A stretch of DNA of 64,000 nucleotides. Source: Cupriavidus pauculus. GTDB lineage: Bacteria > Pseudomonadota > Gammaproteobacteria > Burkholderiales > Burkholderiaceae. Under the pieces are notes generated by a model. It worked only from the letters and a program-made list of their open reading frames with translations, did no database searches and had not been told where the DNA came from. The DNA lies in assembly GCF_002858765.1 (NCBI RefSeq), contig NZ_PJRP01000020.1:1-64000 (forward strand). Reading direction: 5' to 3'. Below, piece after piece: positions 1 through 8,875 of the stretch; the stretch's first letter is position 1, and each line of letters starts with the position of its first letter. The position numbers and the translations under genes were made by a program.

Positions 1-15
1 TTTGGCGTTCGACAT
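1..15 (-). CDS. start of an unidentified gene running off the left edge
   Basis: Only five codons (M-S-N-A-K) are inside the window. The start is supported by a ribosome-binding sequence, CCGGAG, about six bases before the ATG on the minus strand. No function can be given from five residues. The gene is separated from the chemoreceptor gene by about 355 bases and is read in the same direction. Confidence 0.4.
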
Positions 16-370
16 GGTGTGCTCCGGAATGAAAGATGATTCAATAAGTTTGAGGTTTTATCGGGCGGCGCTGGCTTCGCTTCGTTCGTTTCGCTGCGTT
101 GCTGCGCTGTCCATGTGCAGAACTATAGCGACCGCCACCTCGGAGAAAGTGGGCTATCGTCGTCATAGTTATTCAAAATAATTGAATCGAGAGGTTGGCG
201 CCTGAACTGGCCTTTTTGCGGAAGGCAACGCGCACCCCGCCGCCCAGCATCGTGGACGGCTGCAAGTCCGAGCGTTCAATTTCAATAATGGAGGGGAAGT
301 CCCTGGCGCGCGAGATGCCAGGGTGGCGCGGAGAGGCGCCCGGCCGTGAGCCGGGCTGCGGTGTCGGGTG
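16..370. other. intergenic region with two small hairpins
   Basis: I see no convincing gene here. Two inverted repeats lie downstream of the chemoreceptor gene: a 6-bp stem (CCCGGC/GCCGGG) at 339-355 and a 7-bp stem (CCCTGGC/GCCAGGG) at 301-323. They could end its transcript, but neither is followed by a T-run on the minus strand. The part nearest base 1 is less GC-rich (around 160-190) and probably holds the promoter of the leftward gene at the edge. Confidence 0.4.
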
Positions 371-2170
371 TCAGTCGAGCCTGAACGTCCGCACGACTTC
401 CGCCAGCGTGGCCGCCTGGCCCTGGAGTGCAGCCGCAGCGGCGGTGGATTGCTCTACCAGCGCGGCGTTCTGTTGCACCATCTGGTCAAGCTGGCCGACC
501 GCCACGTTCACCTCCTGGATGCCGCGTGTCTGCTCCCGCGCCGCGCTGGTGATCTCGGAAATGATCTGCGTGACGCGGCTGACGTTGCCAACGATCTCGT
601 GCATCGTCTCGCCGCTCAGGCGCACCTGGCCGGACCCGGCATTGACACTGCCCACCGTCGATTCGATCAGCGTCTTGATCTCCTTGGCGGCCTGCGAACT
701 GCGCTGGGCCAGCGCGCGCACCTCTCCCGCCACCACGGCGAACCCGCGGCCCTGTTCGCCGGCACGCGCCGCTTCCACGGCAGCGTTCAGCGCCAGGATG
801 TTGGTCTGGAAGGCAATGCCCTCGATCACGCCGATGATGTCCGAGACCTTCACGGCTGCGCGTTCGATGTCACCCATCGTGTCGATGGCCCCCGCGATGG
901 CGCTGCCGCCGTGTGTGGCCACCTGCTGGGCCTGCGTGGCTGTATCGTCGGCCTGGCGCGCGGCGCTTTCCGACTGGCCCACCGTGGCCGTGATCTCCTC
1001 CATCGATGCGGCGGTCTGTTCCAGGCTGGCAGCGGCCGACTCGGTGCGGCGCGACAGATCCGCGTTGCCTTCCGCAATCTCGTTGGCGGCCACGTGTACC
1101 GATTCGCTTGCGTCGCGAATCTGGCGCATCACGTGTACGAGCTTGTCGGCAAAGGCGTTGAAGGCGCGGGCGATCTGCGCCACCTCGTCGGTGCCCTGCG
1201 CGGGCAGACGACGCGTGAGGTCGCCATCGCCGGAGCCGATCGCCACCATGGCGTCGCGAATGCCCGACAGCCGGCGGAACGAAACCGCCGTCACGCCGGC
1301 CACGATCAGCGCTGCCGCGCAGGCCACGATCACCAGCGAGATCATCGATGCAAGCAGCACCGATCGCATGCCGGCCGTGGCTTCGGCCTTGTCCAGCGCA
1401 ATCACGGCAACCCAGTCGGTGCCGGCGATATCGCGGCCGCGCAGCAGCTTGCTGGTGCCGCTCACGCTGACGTCCAGCGGCGCGGTGGCCGATACCAGCG
1501 CGCCAAGCTTGTCGCCTTCCAGCGCGGGTATCAGATCGGCAATCGGCTTCAGCGTCAGCTTGTCGTCCTGATGGGCGACGATCTTGCCGTCGCGCGCCAC
1601 CAGGATGCCGAAGCTGGCTGGGGTGGGATGGATCGACCGCACGTTGGCCACCACGGCGTCCATGGCCACGTCGCCGCCGATCACGGCCTTGACGCCGCCA
1701 TCGCGGATCACCGGCACGGCAAACGTCACCACCAGCTTGCCGCTGCTGGCTGCTATATAAGGTGGCGTGACGATGGGCTTGCCCGCCGCCACGGCCTGCT
1801 TGTACCAGGGCCGGGCCGTGGGATCGTAGTCGGGCTTCAGTCCGGCTGCGTCAGAAAACCGGTGGCTCTTGTCCGGATAACCGACGTAAGTCTTGATAAA
1901 GCCGCCCGCGCGGGATACCAGCCGCAGCGCTGGGATGGGGTCGTCCTGGAGTGCGGCGTCCTGCAGTGAGGCGATCATCTGCGTGTGACTGGACACCCAC
2001 TCCGCAATGGCGTCCACGTGGCCGGTTTGCACGGCGGCCAGGTTGTTGTCGATGGCCTCGTTGTTATAGGCACGGGCGACAAGCTGGTTGACGATGGCAT
2101 TGGCTGCCAGCGCCACGATGACGATGGCCACGGATAGGGCCACGATTCGCGCGCGAAGCGAGGAAAGCAT
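371..2170 (-). CDS. methyl-accepting chemotaxis protein with dCache-type sensor
   Basis: A 599-residue transmembrane chemoreceptor. A first membrane segment (about residues 9-30) is followed by a periplasmic sensor of roughly 240 residues, a second membrane segment, a HAMP linker and the cytoplasmic methyl-accepting coiled coil. The signalling tip carries the highly conserved hairpin around EQGRGFAVVAGEVRALA. The sensor has R120, W122, Y123 and Y138 and a later Asp, resembling the amino-acid-binding signature of dCache_1 domains, so an amino-acid ligand is plausible but inferred. I chose the ATG at 2170 because GAGAGAAG lies just upstream and the first membrane helix follows directly. An in-frame extension to 2362 lacks such support. 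No other che gene is nearby, so it probably feeds a chemotaxis array encoded elsewhere. Confidence 0.92.
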   Translation of the reverse strand: MLSSLRARIVALSVAIVIVALAANAIVNQLVARAYNNEAIDNNLAAVQTGHVDAIAEWVSSHTQMIASLQDAALQDDPIPALRLVSRAGGFIKTYVGYPDKSHRFSDAAGLKPDYDPTARPWYKQAVAAGKPIVTPPYIAASSGKLVVTFAVPVIRDGGVKAVIGGDVAMDAVVANVRSIHPTPASFGILVARDGKIVAHQDDKLTLKPIADLIPALEGDKLGALVSATAPLDVSVSGTSKLLRGRDIAGTDWVAVIALDKAEATAGMRSVLLASMISLVIVACAAALIVAGVTAVSFRRLSGIRDAMVAIGSGDGDLTRRLPAQGTDEVAQIARAFNAFADKLVHVMRQIRDASESVHVAANEIAEGNADLSRRTESAAASLEQTAASMEEITATVGQSESAARQADDTATQAQQVATHGGSAIAGAIDTMGDIERAAVKVSDIIGVIEGIAFQTNILALNAAVEAARAGEQGRGFAVVAGEVRALAQRSSQAAKEIKTLIESTVGSVNAGSGQVRLSGETMHEIVGNVSRVTQIISEITSAAREQTRGIQEVNVAVGQLDQMVQQNAALVEQSTAAAAALQGQAATLAEVVRTFRLD

Positions 2171-2681
2171 GTGTTGAACTCTTCTCTCAGGTTGGCCCAG
2201 GTCTGGGCGATTGAATTGCCATCGCATTGACGGCGCGCATCGGGCCGACTTTAGTGCGCCGCAGCATAGAGATTCTGGGGTCACTTTCCACGGCTGCGAA
2301 CGATCGTTCGAGGTATGCGGGCTGCTTGCCATATCGATTGAGGTCAGTTGCCATACAACCAAGGGAATACCCGTTGCGCTGCAGCATCGGCTTGCAATCG
2401 CAAGGTGTGCTGCCTATGCTGAACACCAGAATTAGATTTAATTTGAATCTGAGTTCAGAAGCATCTAACGCGTTACATACGCACACGGGGCGGTCTGACA
2501 TCCTCCGAGGGAGGGCCAGAAGCAGCAGGCAACAAGCCAGGGCGGGAAGCGCTGCGGAGGGTTCGGGAGGTGATGCAGATCGTATGGAAGTGCAGCCGCG
2601 TCACAAGCGGAGCGCCTCCAACAGCACGCCATGCGAATTTGCAAGGAATCGCAGCGGCGCGCCAAGAAGAAGTGAGCGGCC
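2171..2681. other. intergenic region, divergent promoters
   Basis: This 511-base gap separates the leftward chemoreceptor gene from the rightward LuxR-type gene, so it should carry promoters for both. The stretch near 2430-2460 is AT-rich for this genome. One sigma70-like candidate is listed separately. Several overlapping open frames exist but look like chance products of high GC. Confidence 0.4.
2392..2420 (+). promoter_or_regulatory. candidate sigma70 promoter for the LuxR-type gene
   Basis: TTGCAA at 2392-2397 and TATGCT at 2415-2420 are separated by 17 bases, the optimum for sigma70. It would leave an untranslated leader of about 260 bases before the start codon at 2682, so it is only a candidate. 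Confidence 0.3.
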
Positions 2682-3500
2682 ATGGCCACCATTCTGTTGC
2701 TCGAGCCACATCCATTGTTGCGTCTCGGATTGCGCCATCTGTTGGCTCAGGCGCATGTACCGGGCGATCTCGTCGATCTCGATCCCGCTGCCCTGCACGA
2801 ACCCGATCCGTGGACACACCACGCCGATCTGCTCGTTTTTGGCCTGCCGGCCAACGCAGAGCAGGGCTGGCACACGCTGGCCGAACTGTGCAGTCGCCTG
2901 ACGCCGCTGCGCGTGCTGGTGCTGGCCGACCAGCTGCCGGTGCCGCTGCCCGAGGCTGGCATGCCCGAAGCAGTGCGCGGCCTGCTGGCCAAGACCTGTT
3001 CGGCCGATGCGCTGGAAGCGGCTATCCGCCTGGTGCTAGCAGGCGGCGAGTGCTTTCCGTCCCAGCTGCCCACGACACGACACGCCGAGTCGGGCACGGC
3101 CGAAGCGCGCCACGACGCCGCGCCGATCGTGGTGCCGCTGCACAGCGTCCCGGCCCATCTGCCCGATGCCGTCGCGCACGGACAGGCAGCCCCGCTGGAA
3201 ACGCCCGCGGCCGGCTCGCATCTGCTCCACATCACCGAGCGCCAGTACGAAGTGCTGGCCCTGCTGGCACGCGGCTATCCGATCAAGACCGTCAGCCGCC
3301 TGCTGAACATTTCGGTGGCCACCGCCAAGACTCACGCCTGCACGCTTTATCAGCGCCTGCACGTGCGCAACAAGGGCGAAGCGGTCTACGTGGCGCTGCA
3401 ACGCGGCGCCACGCTCAACTGGCCGGGCCCCACGCCCGCCAGGCCCACGCACATCCCGATGTCGTCGTTGAACGCGCGGGAGACGTGTGAGGCCGCATAA
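2682..3500 (+). CDS. LuxR-type regulator with degenerate receiver domain
   Basis: A 272-residue two-domain protein. The N-terminal part (about 1-125) has the layout of a response-regulator receiver, but where the phosphorylated Asp of D-x-x-x-x-D is expected there is Gly54, and the acidic pocket is reduced to E8. Phosphorylation by a histidine kinase is therefore unlikely. The C-terminal LuxR-type helix-turn-helix (about 178-243) is intact, with the core LLNISVATAKTHACTLYQRL. It is almost identical in this domain to the regulator at 38436-39374, at the other end of the EPS cluster. The nearby gene at 3771 looks like a third relative without a DNA-binding domain. Control of EPS genes is inferred from position only. 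The ribosome-binding site is weak (GAAGAAGTGAG). Confidence 0.85.
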   Translation: MATILLLEPHPLLRLGLRHLLAQAHVPGDLVDLDPAALHEPDPWTHHADLLVFGLPANAEQGWHTLAELCSRLTPLRVLVLADQLPVPLPEAGMPEAVRGLLAKTCSADALEAAIRLVLAGGECFPSQLPTTRHAESGTAEARHDAAPIVVPLHSVPAHLPDAVAHGQAAPLETPAAGSHLLHITERQYEVLALLARGYPIKTVSRLLNISVATAKTHACTLYQRLHVRNKGEAVYVALQRGATLNWPGPTPARPTHIPMSSLNARETCEAA

Positions 3501-3770
3501 CCGAAGTCATCGGACGTTGCCCGACGGCGGCACGCGTCCGCCATCTGCCGGCCCGCCTCTCATCCAAAAGCATGAGGCGGCAGCCGGCCGTGGTTGCTAG
3601 CTTGTAAGTTCAGGTGCGGCGCCGGGGGGCTGCCGCGGAGATCAGCGGAATCTCCGGCACGGACTCCTCATCGCCATCATTTCCACAAGAATTCGATGCG
3701 CCCGACCGGGCGTGCCGCCGGGGCACCACACCCTGCGGACACACGCGCAAAAAGCGCGGATGGCATTCAG

Positions 3771-4325
3771 ATGACGACCTATCTCATCGCCAGCAACGAA
3801 ATGATGTGCAGGATCCTCGCTCGCCGGATGGAAGGGCAGGATATTCCGACGCCGGTGCACTGGCACGGACCCGAATGGCTGCTTGGCGGCGATCCCGTCT
3901 CGGTACGCATGCCGTCGATCGATAACCCCGATGCATCCGAACCCATACCGGAACATCCGGTGGACATGGCGCTGGTGGATTGCAGCGGCGTGCCGGGCGA
4001 CCCGCGCAAGCTGCTCGACCGTGTGCGGGCGCGGCTGGCGCCACGGCGTTGGCTGGTGCTGTCCGATACCCTGGACGCCACGCTGATGGCCCATGCCGCG
4101 TTGCTCGGCGCCAACGGATGCCTGGCGGTGCCGGCGCCGGTGGAACTGGTGTGCGCGGCCGCCACGCTGGTGTGGGCGGGCGGGCAGTGCTTTCCACGCA
4201 GTGCGCTGTCATTGCTGAGATCGCTGCATCCGCACAGCGCATCGGTCGCGCCCTCGCCCTCGCCCGCATCGCACTTCATCCCTGCGGCGCGGGTAAGTCC
4301 GGATGGGACTACTGCCATCGGATGA
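3771..4325 (+). CDS. receiver-like protein lacking an output domain
   Basis: A 184-residue protein whose core (about 62-145) aligns by eye with the receiver part of the neighbouring LuxR-type regulator. Shared features are the layout of the central strands, a LAPRR-x-LVLSDT stretch equivalent to L-x-P-x-R-x-LVLAD, and the LVWAGGQCFP tail matching LVLAGGECFP. Unlike the regulator it has Asp at the phosphoacceptor position (D65-x-x-x-x-D70), and it ends before any helix-turn-helix. It may be a partner, decoy or decayed copy. The ATG at 3771 has no strong ribosome-binding site; an in-frame upstream extension exists but looks non-coding. The last 35 residues are Ser/Pro/Ala-rich and probably disordered. 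Confidence 0.65.
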   Translation: MTTYLIASNEMMCRILARRMEGQDIPTPVHWHGPEWLLGGDPVSVRMPSIDNPDASEPIPEHPVDMALVDCSGVPGDPRKLLDRVRARLAPRRWLVLSDTLDATLMAHAALLGANGCLAVPAPVELVCAAATLVWAGGQCFPRSALSLLRSLHPHSASVAPSPSPASHFIPAARVSPDGTTAIG

Positions 4326-4420
4326 AGGCATCCGCGCGTTGATACGACTATGCTGGGTTTGCCTACGGTAAGAAGCCGGCGCCTTGGAGAGGCCGGCCGC
4401 CGCGGGGAGCAGGGGGTCGT

Positions 4421-4684
4421 ATGGAACACAGTCTGGATATTCTGATTGTCCACGGGTTCGCCGTGCGCGAAGGCCGGGGCAAGTGGGCATGCTGCTACGA
4501 GATACGGCTCGCCATCATTGGCGGGCCGTTGTTGTATCGGGGCGAACTGCATGGTCGGTGCTTTGCCACCGAAGACGCGGCCATCGTCGCCGCGCGCGAA
4601 ATTGGCGAGCGCGAAGCAAACCGCCACCTGGATGCCGCCCGCGCGCTGTTCGTCGCGCTGACGCGCACGCCGCCGCCGACCTGA
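4421..4684 (+). CDS. small hypothetical protein
   Basis: An 87-residue, probably cytosolic protein with no family I recognise. The start is well supported: a GGGGAG/AGGGGG stretch lies just before the ATG at 4421. It has an N-terminal beta-rich half (DILIVHGFAV, then YEIRLAIIGG) followed by an Ala/Glu-rich helix (about 50-80). This layout is common among small DUF proteins of Burkholderiales. It is followed by a good terminator at 4747-4786, which supports it as the last gene of a short transcript. Confidence 0.6.
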   Translation: MEHSLDILIVHGFAVREGRGKWACCYEIRLAIIGGPLLYRGELHGRCFATEDAAIVAAREIGEREANRHLDAARALFVALTRTPPPT

Positions 4685-5140
4685 CTCCCGTCCCACGCAG
4701 CGAAAAGCGATCCCGCCCGATTCGCCTCCGCTCGATCCGCCGGCCCAAAAAAAGAAGCCCGCCGACCGGGGGACCATGCGGGCTTTGAAATGGCCGCACA
4801 CGTGGTGCGCGACCATTGCATTGAACATATCGAATCGCCGTGCGGGACAGTATCAACCAGAAGACGCATGCCACCCCGGCATCTCATCCTCGGGTTTGCG
4901 GGCCGCTCGAAGCGGCGGGCCCAGTGCTGGCGCGCCAGTGCGGACGGCGGCACCACGCGCCGGGTGCCGGCAACCGCGCGCAGCCCTCATGCTTCGGGAT
5001 GGGCACCCGGGATGATCCATCGAATGATCTGGCGCGCGCAGCGGCCGCAGTGGTGCTACGCTGCCGCCACGTACCTTGCCGCTGCACCTTCGTCCGCAAT
5101 CCTTGTCGTCCGCCATGACGCGGCTCCGCCGCAGACACCG
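4685..5140. other. intergenic region before the EPS cluster
   Basis: Apart from the terminator at 4747-4786 I see no supported gene in these 456 bases. Minus-strand frames here run through the terminator and do not look coding. The part from about 4800 to 5140 presumably carries the promoter for the PAP2-type gene, but no clear -35/-10 pair stands out. Confidence 0.4.
4747..4786. terminator. intrinsic terminator
   Basis: An 8-bp perfect stem (AAGCCCGC 4755-4762 / GCGGGCTT 4778-4785) has an A-run on the left side (4747-4753) and a short T-run on the right. It can therefore act in both directions, with the stronger T-run on the minus strand. It follows the gene ending at 4684. Confidence 0.7.
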
Positions 5141-5800
5141 ATGAACCGCTGGGAACTGATCACCCAATTTGGCGAATCCGCCTTCCTGCTGCCCTGCGCG
5201 TGCTTTCTTTACGCGTGGATGCGCTGGCACGGCGCCACCGGCGTGGCGCGGCACTGGATGCTCGCGTTCACCGCCACCGCGCTCGTGGTGCTGGCGTCGA
5301 AGCTCGCCTTCATGGGCTGGGGCATCGGCAGTGCATCGCTCGATTTCACGGGGTTCTCCGGCCACGCGATGATGGCGGCGTCGATCCTGCCGGTGATCTG
5401 CTACATCGCCATGCCCGACTCGCGGCCCGGGCTGGGCCTGCTGGCCGCGCTGGGCGGCGTGCTGCTGGCGCTGGCGGTGGGCGTCTCGCGGCTGGCGCTG
5501 CATGCGCATTCGGTTTCCGAAGTGGTCAGCGGCCTGGCGCTTGGCTTTCTGGTCAGCCTGCCGATCGTCGTCCGCCACGGCGTGCCGCGCAGCCCCCGCA
5601 CGATGCTGGCGATGTGCGTCTTGCTGGCCGCCCTGATGGCGTTGCCCACCGGCGGCCTGGCCGGCGCCAGCCACGTGATGGTGCAGGAGCTTGCCATGTT
5701 CCTTTCGGGGCGCGACCGCCCTTATCACCGGGGCGAATGGGCTGCGCTGCTGGGTACCCGCATGCACGCGGCAGGCGTGTTCCAGCATCCTCCCCGGTAG
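5141..5800 (+). CDS. PAP2-family membrane phosphatase
   Basis: A 219-residue membrane protein of the type 2 phosphatidic acid phosphatase superfamily, with about five hydrophobic helices. Members remove phosphate from lipids, including undecaprenyl pyrophosphate, which would suit the EPS cluster that follows. Visible motif parts are K54, S73-G74-H75 and S116-R117 with H123. The usual final Asp (H-x-x-x-D) is Glu127 here. The start at 5141 is chosen because the first membrane helix follows; there is no clear ribosome-binding site. The last 40 residues after the final helix are hydrophilic. Recycling of the lipid carrier is an inference from the family and from its place directly before the initiating sugar transferase. 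Confidence 0.8.
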   Translation: MNRWELITQFGESAFLLPCACFLYAWMRWHGATGVARHWMLAFTATALVVLASKLAFMGWGIGSASLDFTGFSGHAMMAASILPVICYIAMPDSRPGLGLLAALGGVLLALAVGVSRLALHAHSVSEVVSGLALGFLVSLPIVVRHGVPRSPRTMLAMCVLLAALMALPTGGLAGASHVMVQELAMFLSGRDRPYHRGEWAALLGTRMHAAGVFQHPPR

Positions 5801-5905
5801 GCTTCCGGAGGCGCCCCGGACCTGTGTGCGCCGCCTAACAGACGCTGTCAACGCGCTGCGCAAACATGACCCGAAACAGCTTCCCGCAAGGGACATGGGG
5901 CGGTC

Positions 5906-7309
5906 ATGGTGTCGAACTGGAATGTCGCTGCCGAGCGTAATTCGGCCCTCCACTATCTCTACAGACTCTGCGATGCGCTGCTGATTGCGGCAGCCGGCAT
6001 CGGCATGGGCGCGATCTACTTTCCGGGCGGCATCCGGGAGGCGGCGCCCGTCAACGGCTTCCTGACCATGCTGTGCGCGCTGGGGGCCCTGGTCGTGTTT
6101 CCGGCGTTCGGCCTTTACGAATCGTGGCGTGGCCGCAGCCAGACCGTGCTGGCGCTGCGGGCCGGTGCCGCGTGGGCGACGGTGTTCCTGACGGGCCTGA
6201 TGGGCGCCTTCCTGATCCACCAGATCGGCGCCGTCTCCCGTCTCTGGTCGATGGGCTGGTTCATCAGCACCATGGTGCTGCTGCTGCTGTCGCGCGCCAT
6301 CATGTTCCGCATGCTTGCCAACGTGCGCGAGCAGGGCATCAACGCCAAGCGCGTGGTGATCTGCGGTTACGGGCCGCTCGGCCGCGAGATGTATCTGCGC
6401 GTGCAGGAGATTCGCGCGGCCGGCTACCGCGTAGTCGGCATCTACGATGAAACCAGCGAGACCATTCCCGCCGGCGTCGAGCCGCTGCGCACCATGGAAG
6501 AGGTCAGCGCGATGGTGCGCTGCCAGGGCGTGCGCGAGATCTGGCTCACGCTGCCGATGGCCGCCTGCCGCGACCTGTCCGACGTGGTTCGCCAGTTCCG
6601 CAACGAGCTGATCGATATCCGCTGGGTGCCGGATGTGGCGTCGGTGGAACTGCTGGGGCACCGGTTCAGCGATTTCATGGGCTTGCCGGTGATCGACCTC
6701 AACAGCCCGCCGGTGTCGGGCGTGACCGGACTCGTCAAGGCCAGCTTCGACCGCGCGTTCGCGCTGGCGGTGATCGTGGGCCTGAGCCCCTTGCTGCTGC
6801 TGATCGCGCTGATGGTCAAGCTGTCGTCGTCCGGGCCGGTGCTGTTTCACCAGCAGCGGCTCGGCATCGACGGGCGCCCGTTCAACGTCTACAAGTTCCG
6901 CACCATGCGCATGCACCAGGACCACGGCGTGACGCAGGCCACCCGAGACGACCCCCGCGTGACGCGGATCGGCGCCTTCCTGCGCCGCACCAGCCTGGAC
7001 GAGCTGCCGCAGTTCTTCAACGTGCTGCGCGGCGAGATGTCGGTGGTGGGCCCGCGTCCGCACGCGATGGAGCACAACGAGATCTACAAGGAACTGATCG
7101 ACCGCTACATGCTGCGCCATCGCGTGAAGCCCGGCATCACGGGCTGGGCCCAGATCAATGGCCTGCGCGGACAAACCGACACGATCGAGAAAATGCGCAA
7201 GCGCATCGAGTTCGACATCTATTACATCCAGCACTGGTCGTTCCAGCTCGACCTTCGGATCATCCTGCGTACGGCCCTGCACGGCTGGACAGGCGCGGCC
7301 GCCTATTGA
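5906..7309 (+). CDS. wcaJ: undecaprenyl-phosphate sugar-1-phosphate transferase (WcaJ-like)
   Basis: A 467-residue enzyme of the polyprenyl glycosylphosphotransferase family. It starts EPS repeat-unit assembly by moving a sugar-1-phosphate, usually glucose-1-phosphate, from a UDP-sugar to undecaprenyl phosphate in the inner membrane. Four N-terminal membrane helices come first (about 20-135), then a Rossmann-like CoA-binding-type domain (VVICGYGPLGREMY near 150). The C-terminal bacterial sugar-transferase domain (about 270-467) contains KFRTM, R-x-TSLDELPQ, VGPRPH and KPGITGWAQINGLRG. Full length for the family. The exact sugar is not readable from the sequence. It is the first clear biosynthetic gene of the cluster, and the acyl-carrier module follows after about 110 bases in the same direction. 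Confidence 0.93.
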   Translation: MVSNWNVAAERNSALHYLYRLCDALLIAAAGIGMGAIYFPGGIREAAPVNGFLTMLCALGALVVFPAFGLYESWRGRSQTVLALRAGAAWATVFLTGLMGAFLIHQIGAVSRLWSMGWFISTMVLLLLSRAIMFRMLANVREQGINAKRVVICGYGPLGREMYLRVQEIRAAGYRVVGIYDETSETIPAGVEPLRTMEEVSAMVRCQGVREIWLTLPMAACRDLSDVVRQFRNELIDIRWVPDVASVELLGHRFSDFMGLPVIDLNSPPVSGVTGLVKASFDRAFALAVIVGLSPLLLLIALMVKLSSSGPVLFHQQRLGIDGRPFNVYKFRTMRMHQDHGVTQATRDDPRVTRIGAFLRRTSLDELPQFFNVLRGEMSVVGPRPHAMEHNEIYKELIDRYMLRHRVKPGITGWAQINGLRGQTDTIEKMRKRIEFDIYYIQHWSFQLDLRIILRTALHGWTGAAAY

Positions 7310-7417
7310 GGGGGACGCCGCGCAACGGTGTCAGGTTGGTGCGACATCGCACCGAGCGAGACGCCCGAAACAACTGGAATGGAGCCCGTCAAGGCTTCCT
7401 TGAATCGGAGACACCGA

Positions 7418-7669
7418 ATGAAAACAACTATCCGCAACATCCTGGGAGAAGTGGCTCGTCTGGACGTGCCGCTGGCCACGCTTGCCGACAACGATGACCT
7501 GTATGCAGCAGGCCTGTCGTCGCTGGCCACCGTACACGTGATGCTGGCGCTGGAAAATGCTTTCGACATCGAGATCCCGGATCAGATGCTGACGCGTCAG
7601 CTCTTCCGCAGCGTGGATTCTCTCGCTGCGGCGGTCGAAATCATTCGCCAGCAGCAGGAGGCAGCATGA
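7418..7669 (+). CDS. acyl carrier protein
   Basis: An 83-residue carrier protein. The phosphopantetheine attachment site is Ser35 in GLSSL (position 2 of the usual D/S-S-L motif), at the start of the second helix. The protein is acidic and helical with typical spacing. CGGAG lies seven bases before the ATG at 7418. Its stop codon overlaps the start of the acyl-CoA-dehydrogenase-like gene (ATGA), and an amino acid:carrier-protein ligase follows. This setting suggests a dedicated carrier for an activated amino acid rather than the fatty-acid ACP. Family knowledge: carrier proteins next to such ligases receive glycine, alanine or another small amino acid on the phosphopantetheine thiol. Confidence 0.9.
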   Translation: MKTTIRNILGEVARLDVPLATLADNDDLYAAGLSSLATVHVMLALENAFDIEIPDQMLTRQLFRSVDSLAAAVEIIRQQQEAA

Positions 7670-8865
7670 GTACCGCCAAGGTAGCACTGGCCCATGCCAA
7701 CCCGGTCGGCGGCAGCGCCATGGCCGGCGACGAGCTGATTGCGGCCGCCCGGGAGGCCGCCGCCGTGGCGCAGCGCTTTACCGATGCCGTAGACCAGGAG
7801 GCGCGCTTCCCGCACGAAGCCTTCGAGGTACTGCGCCAGAAGGGGCTGCTTGGCGCGATGGTGCCTGCCGTGCTGGGCGGCAGCGGGGCGCCGCTGGCCA
7901 CCATTGCGGCCATTTGCCGGGTGCTGGGCGAAACGTGCGCGTCCACCGGCATGATCTACGCGATGCACCAGATCCAGGTGGCCTGCCTGCTCGAGCACGG
8001 CATGGGCAGCGCGTGGCACCAGCAGATGCTGGCGCGCGTGGCGGGCGAACAACTGCTGCTGGCATCGGCCACGTCCGAGGAAGCCATTGGCGGCGCATTG
8101 CGCAGCAGCGGCTGCGCGGTCAACGTGGAAGGCGACCGCTTTCATCTGCTGAAGATGGCGCCGACGATTTCCTATGGCGCGCACGCGGACGGCATCCTGA
8201 TCACGGCCCGCCGCCACGCCGATGCATCGCCGTCGGACCAGGTACTGGTCTGCGCGCTGAAGGCCGATTACACGCTGCAGAGCCTGAATGCGTGGGACAC
8301 CCTGGGAATGCGCGGCACCTGCAGCAACGGCTTCCGGCTGGAGGCCGCCGGCCAGGTGGATCAGGTGTTGCCCGTGCCGTTCGGCGAGATCGCGGACGCC
8401 ACCATGACGCCGGTCTCGCACATTCTTTGGAGCGCGCTGTGGCTGGGTATCTCCAGCGATGCAGTGTCGCGTGCTAAGACGTTCTTCCAGGGCCAGGCGC
8501 GTGCGCGGCCGGGCCAGCTGCCGCCATCGGCGCCGCGTGTGGCCGAGGCCGTGAGCCTGCTGCAGATGATGGAAGCGCGCGTCGACATGGCACTGGAACG
8601 CCAGCGTGCCCGCCATGCCGGCGCTTCGGTCTCGGCCGCGTTTGCGCTGGCTGCGGACATGAACGGGCTGAAGACCGCCATGTCGACGATGGCGCTGGAT
8701 GTCGTGCAGCAGTCGCTGCTGGTATGCGGCATGGCCGGCTACAAGCATGGCACGCCGTTCAGCCTGGGTCGCCATCTGCGCGACCTGTGGTCTGCGCCGT
8801 TGATGATCAACAACGATCGCATCCAGACCAATACGGCCAACCTGCTGCTGGCCGACCGTTCCTGA
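7666..8865 (+). CDS. acyl-CoA dehydrogenase-like flavoprotein
   Basis: A 399-residue protein of the acyl-CoA dehydrogenase superfamily, which uses FAD to introduce a double bond next to a thioester. The N-terminal helical part, the central beta domain with DTLGMRGTCSNGF (the usual GMRGSGS-type strand) and the C-terminal helical bundle are all present; length is normal. It starts inside the stop codon of the carrier protein gene and ends ten bases before the aminoacyl ligase gene. It may therefore oxidise an aminoacyl group held on that carrier, as PltE-type enzymes oxidise prolyl-carrier proteins. That substrate is an inference. A plain acyl-CoA role cannot be excluded. I did not identify the catalytic base with certainty. 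Confidence 0.85.
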   Translation: MSTAKVALAHANPVGGSAMAGDELIAAAREAAAVAQRFTDAVDQEARFPHEAFEVLRQKGLLGAMVPAVLGGSGAPLATIAAICRVLGETCASTGMIYAMHQIQVACLLEHGMGSAWHQQMLARVAGEQLLLASATSEEAIGGALRSSGCAVNVEGDRFHLLKMAPTISYGAHADGILITARRHADASPSDQVLVCALKADYTLQSLNAWDTLGMRGTCSNGFRLEAAGQVDQVLPVPFGEIADATMTPVSHILWSALWLGISSDAVSRAKTFFQGQARARPGQLPPSAPRVAEAVSLLQMMEARVDMALERQRARHAGASVSAAFALAADMNGLKTAMSTMALDVVQQSLLVCGMAGYKHGTPFSLGRHLRDLWSAPLMINNDRIQTNTANLLLADRS

Positions 8866-8875
8866 GGAGCCATCC

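Noticed and set aside
4747..4786. terminator of an unseen minus-strand gene between 4790 and 5140
   Set aside because: The minus-strand T-run is stronger, but no leftward frame in that gap has a start site or coding character, and the rightward gene ending at 4684 explains the terminator.
4853..7282. 809-codon minus-strand frame over the PAP2 and WcaJ genes
   Set aside because: The product is rich in His, Gln and Arg without domains, the typical antisense shadow of a high-GC gene. The plus-strand WcaJ motifs are unmistakable.
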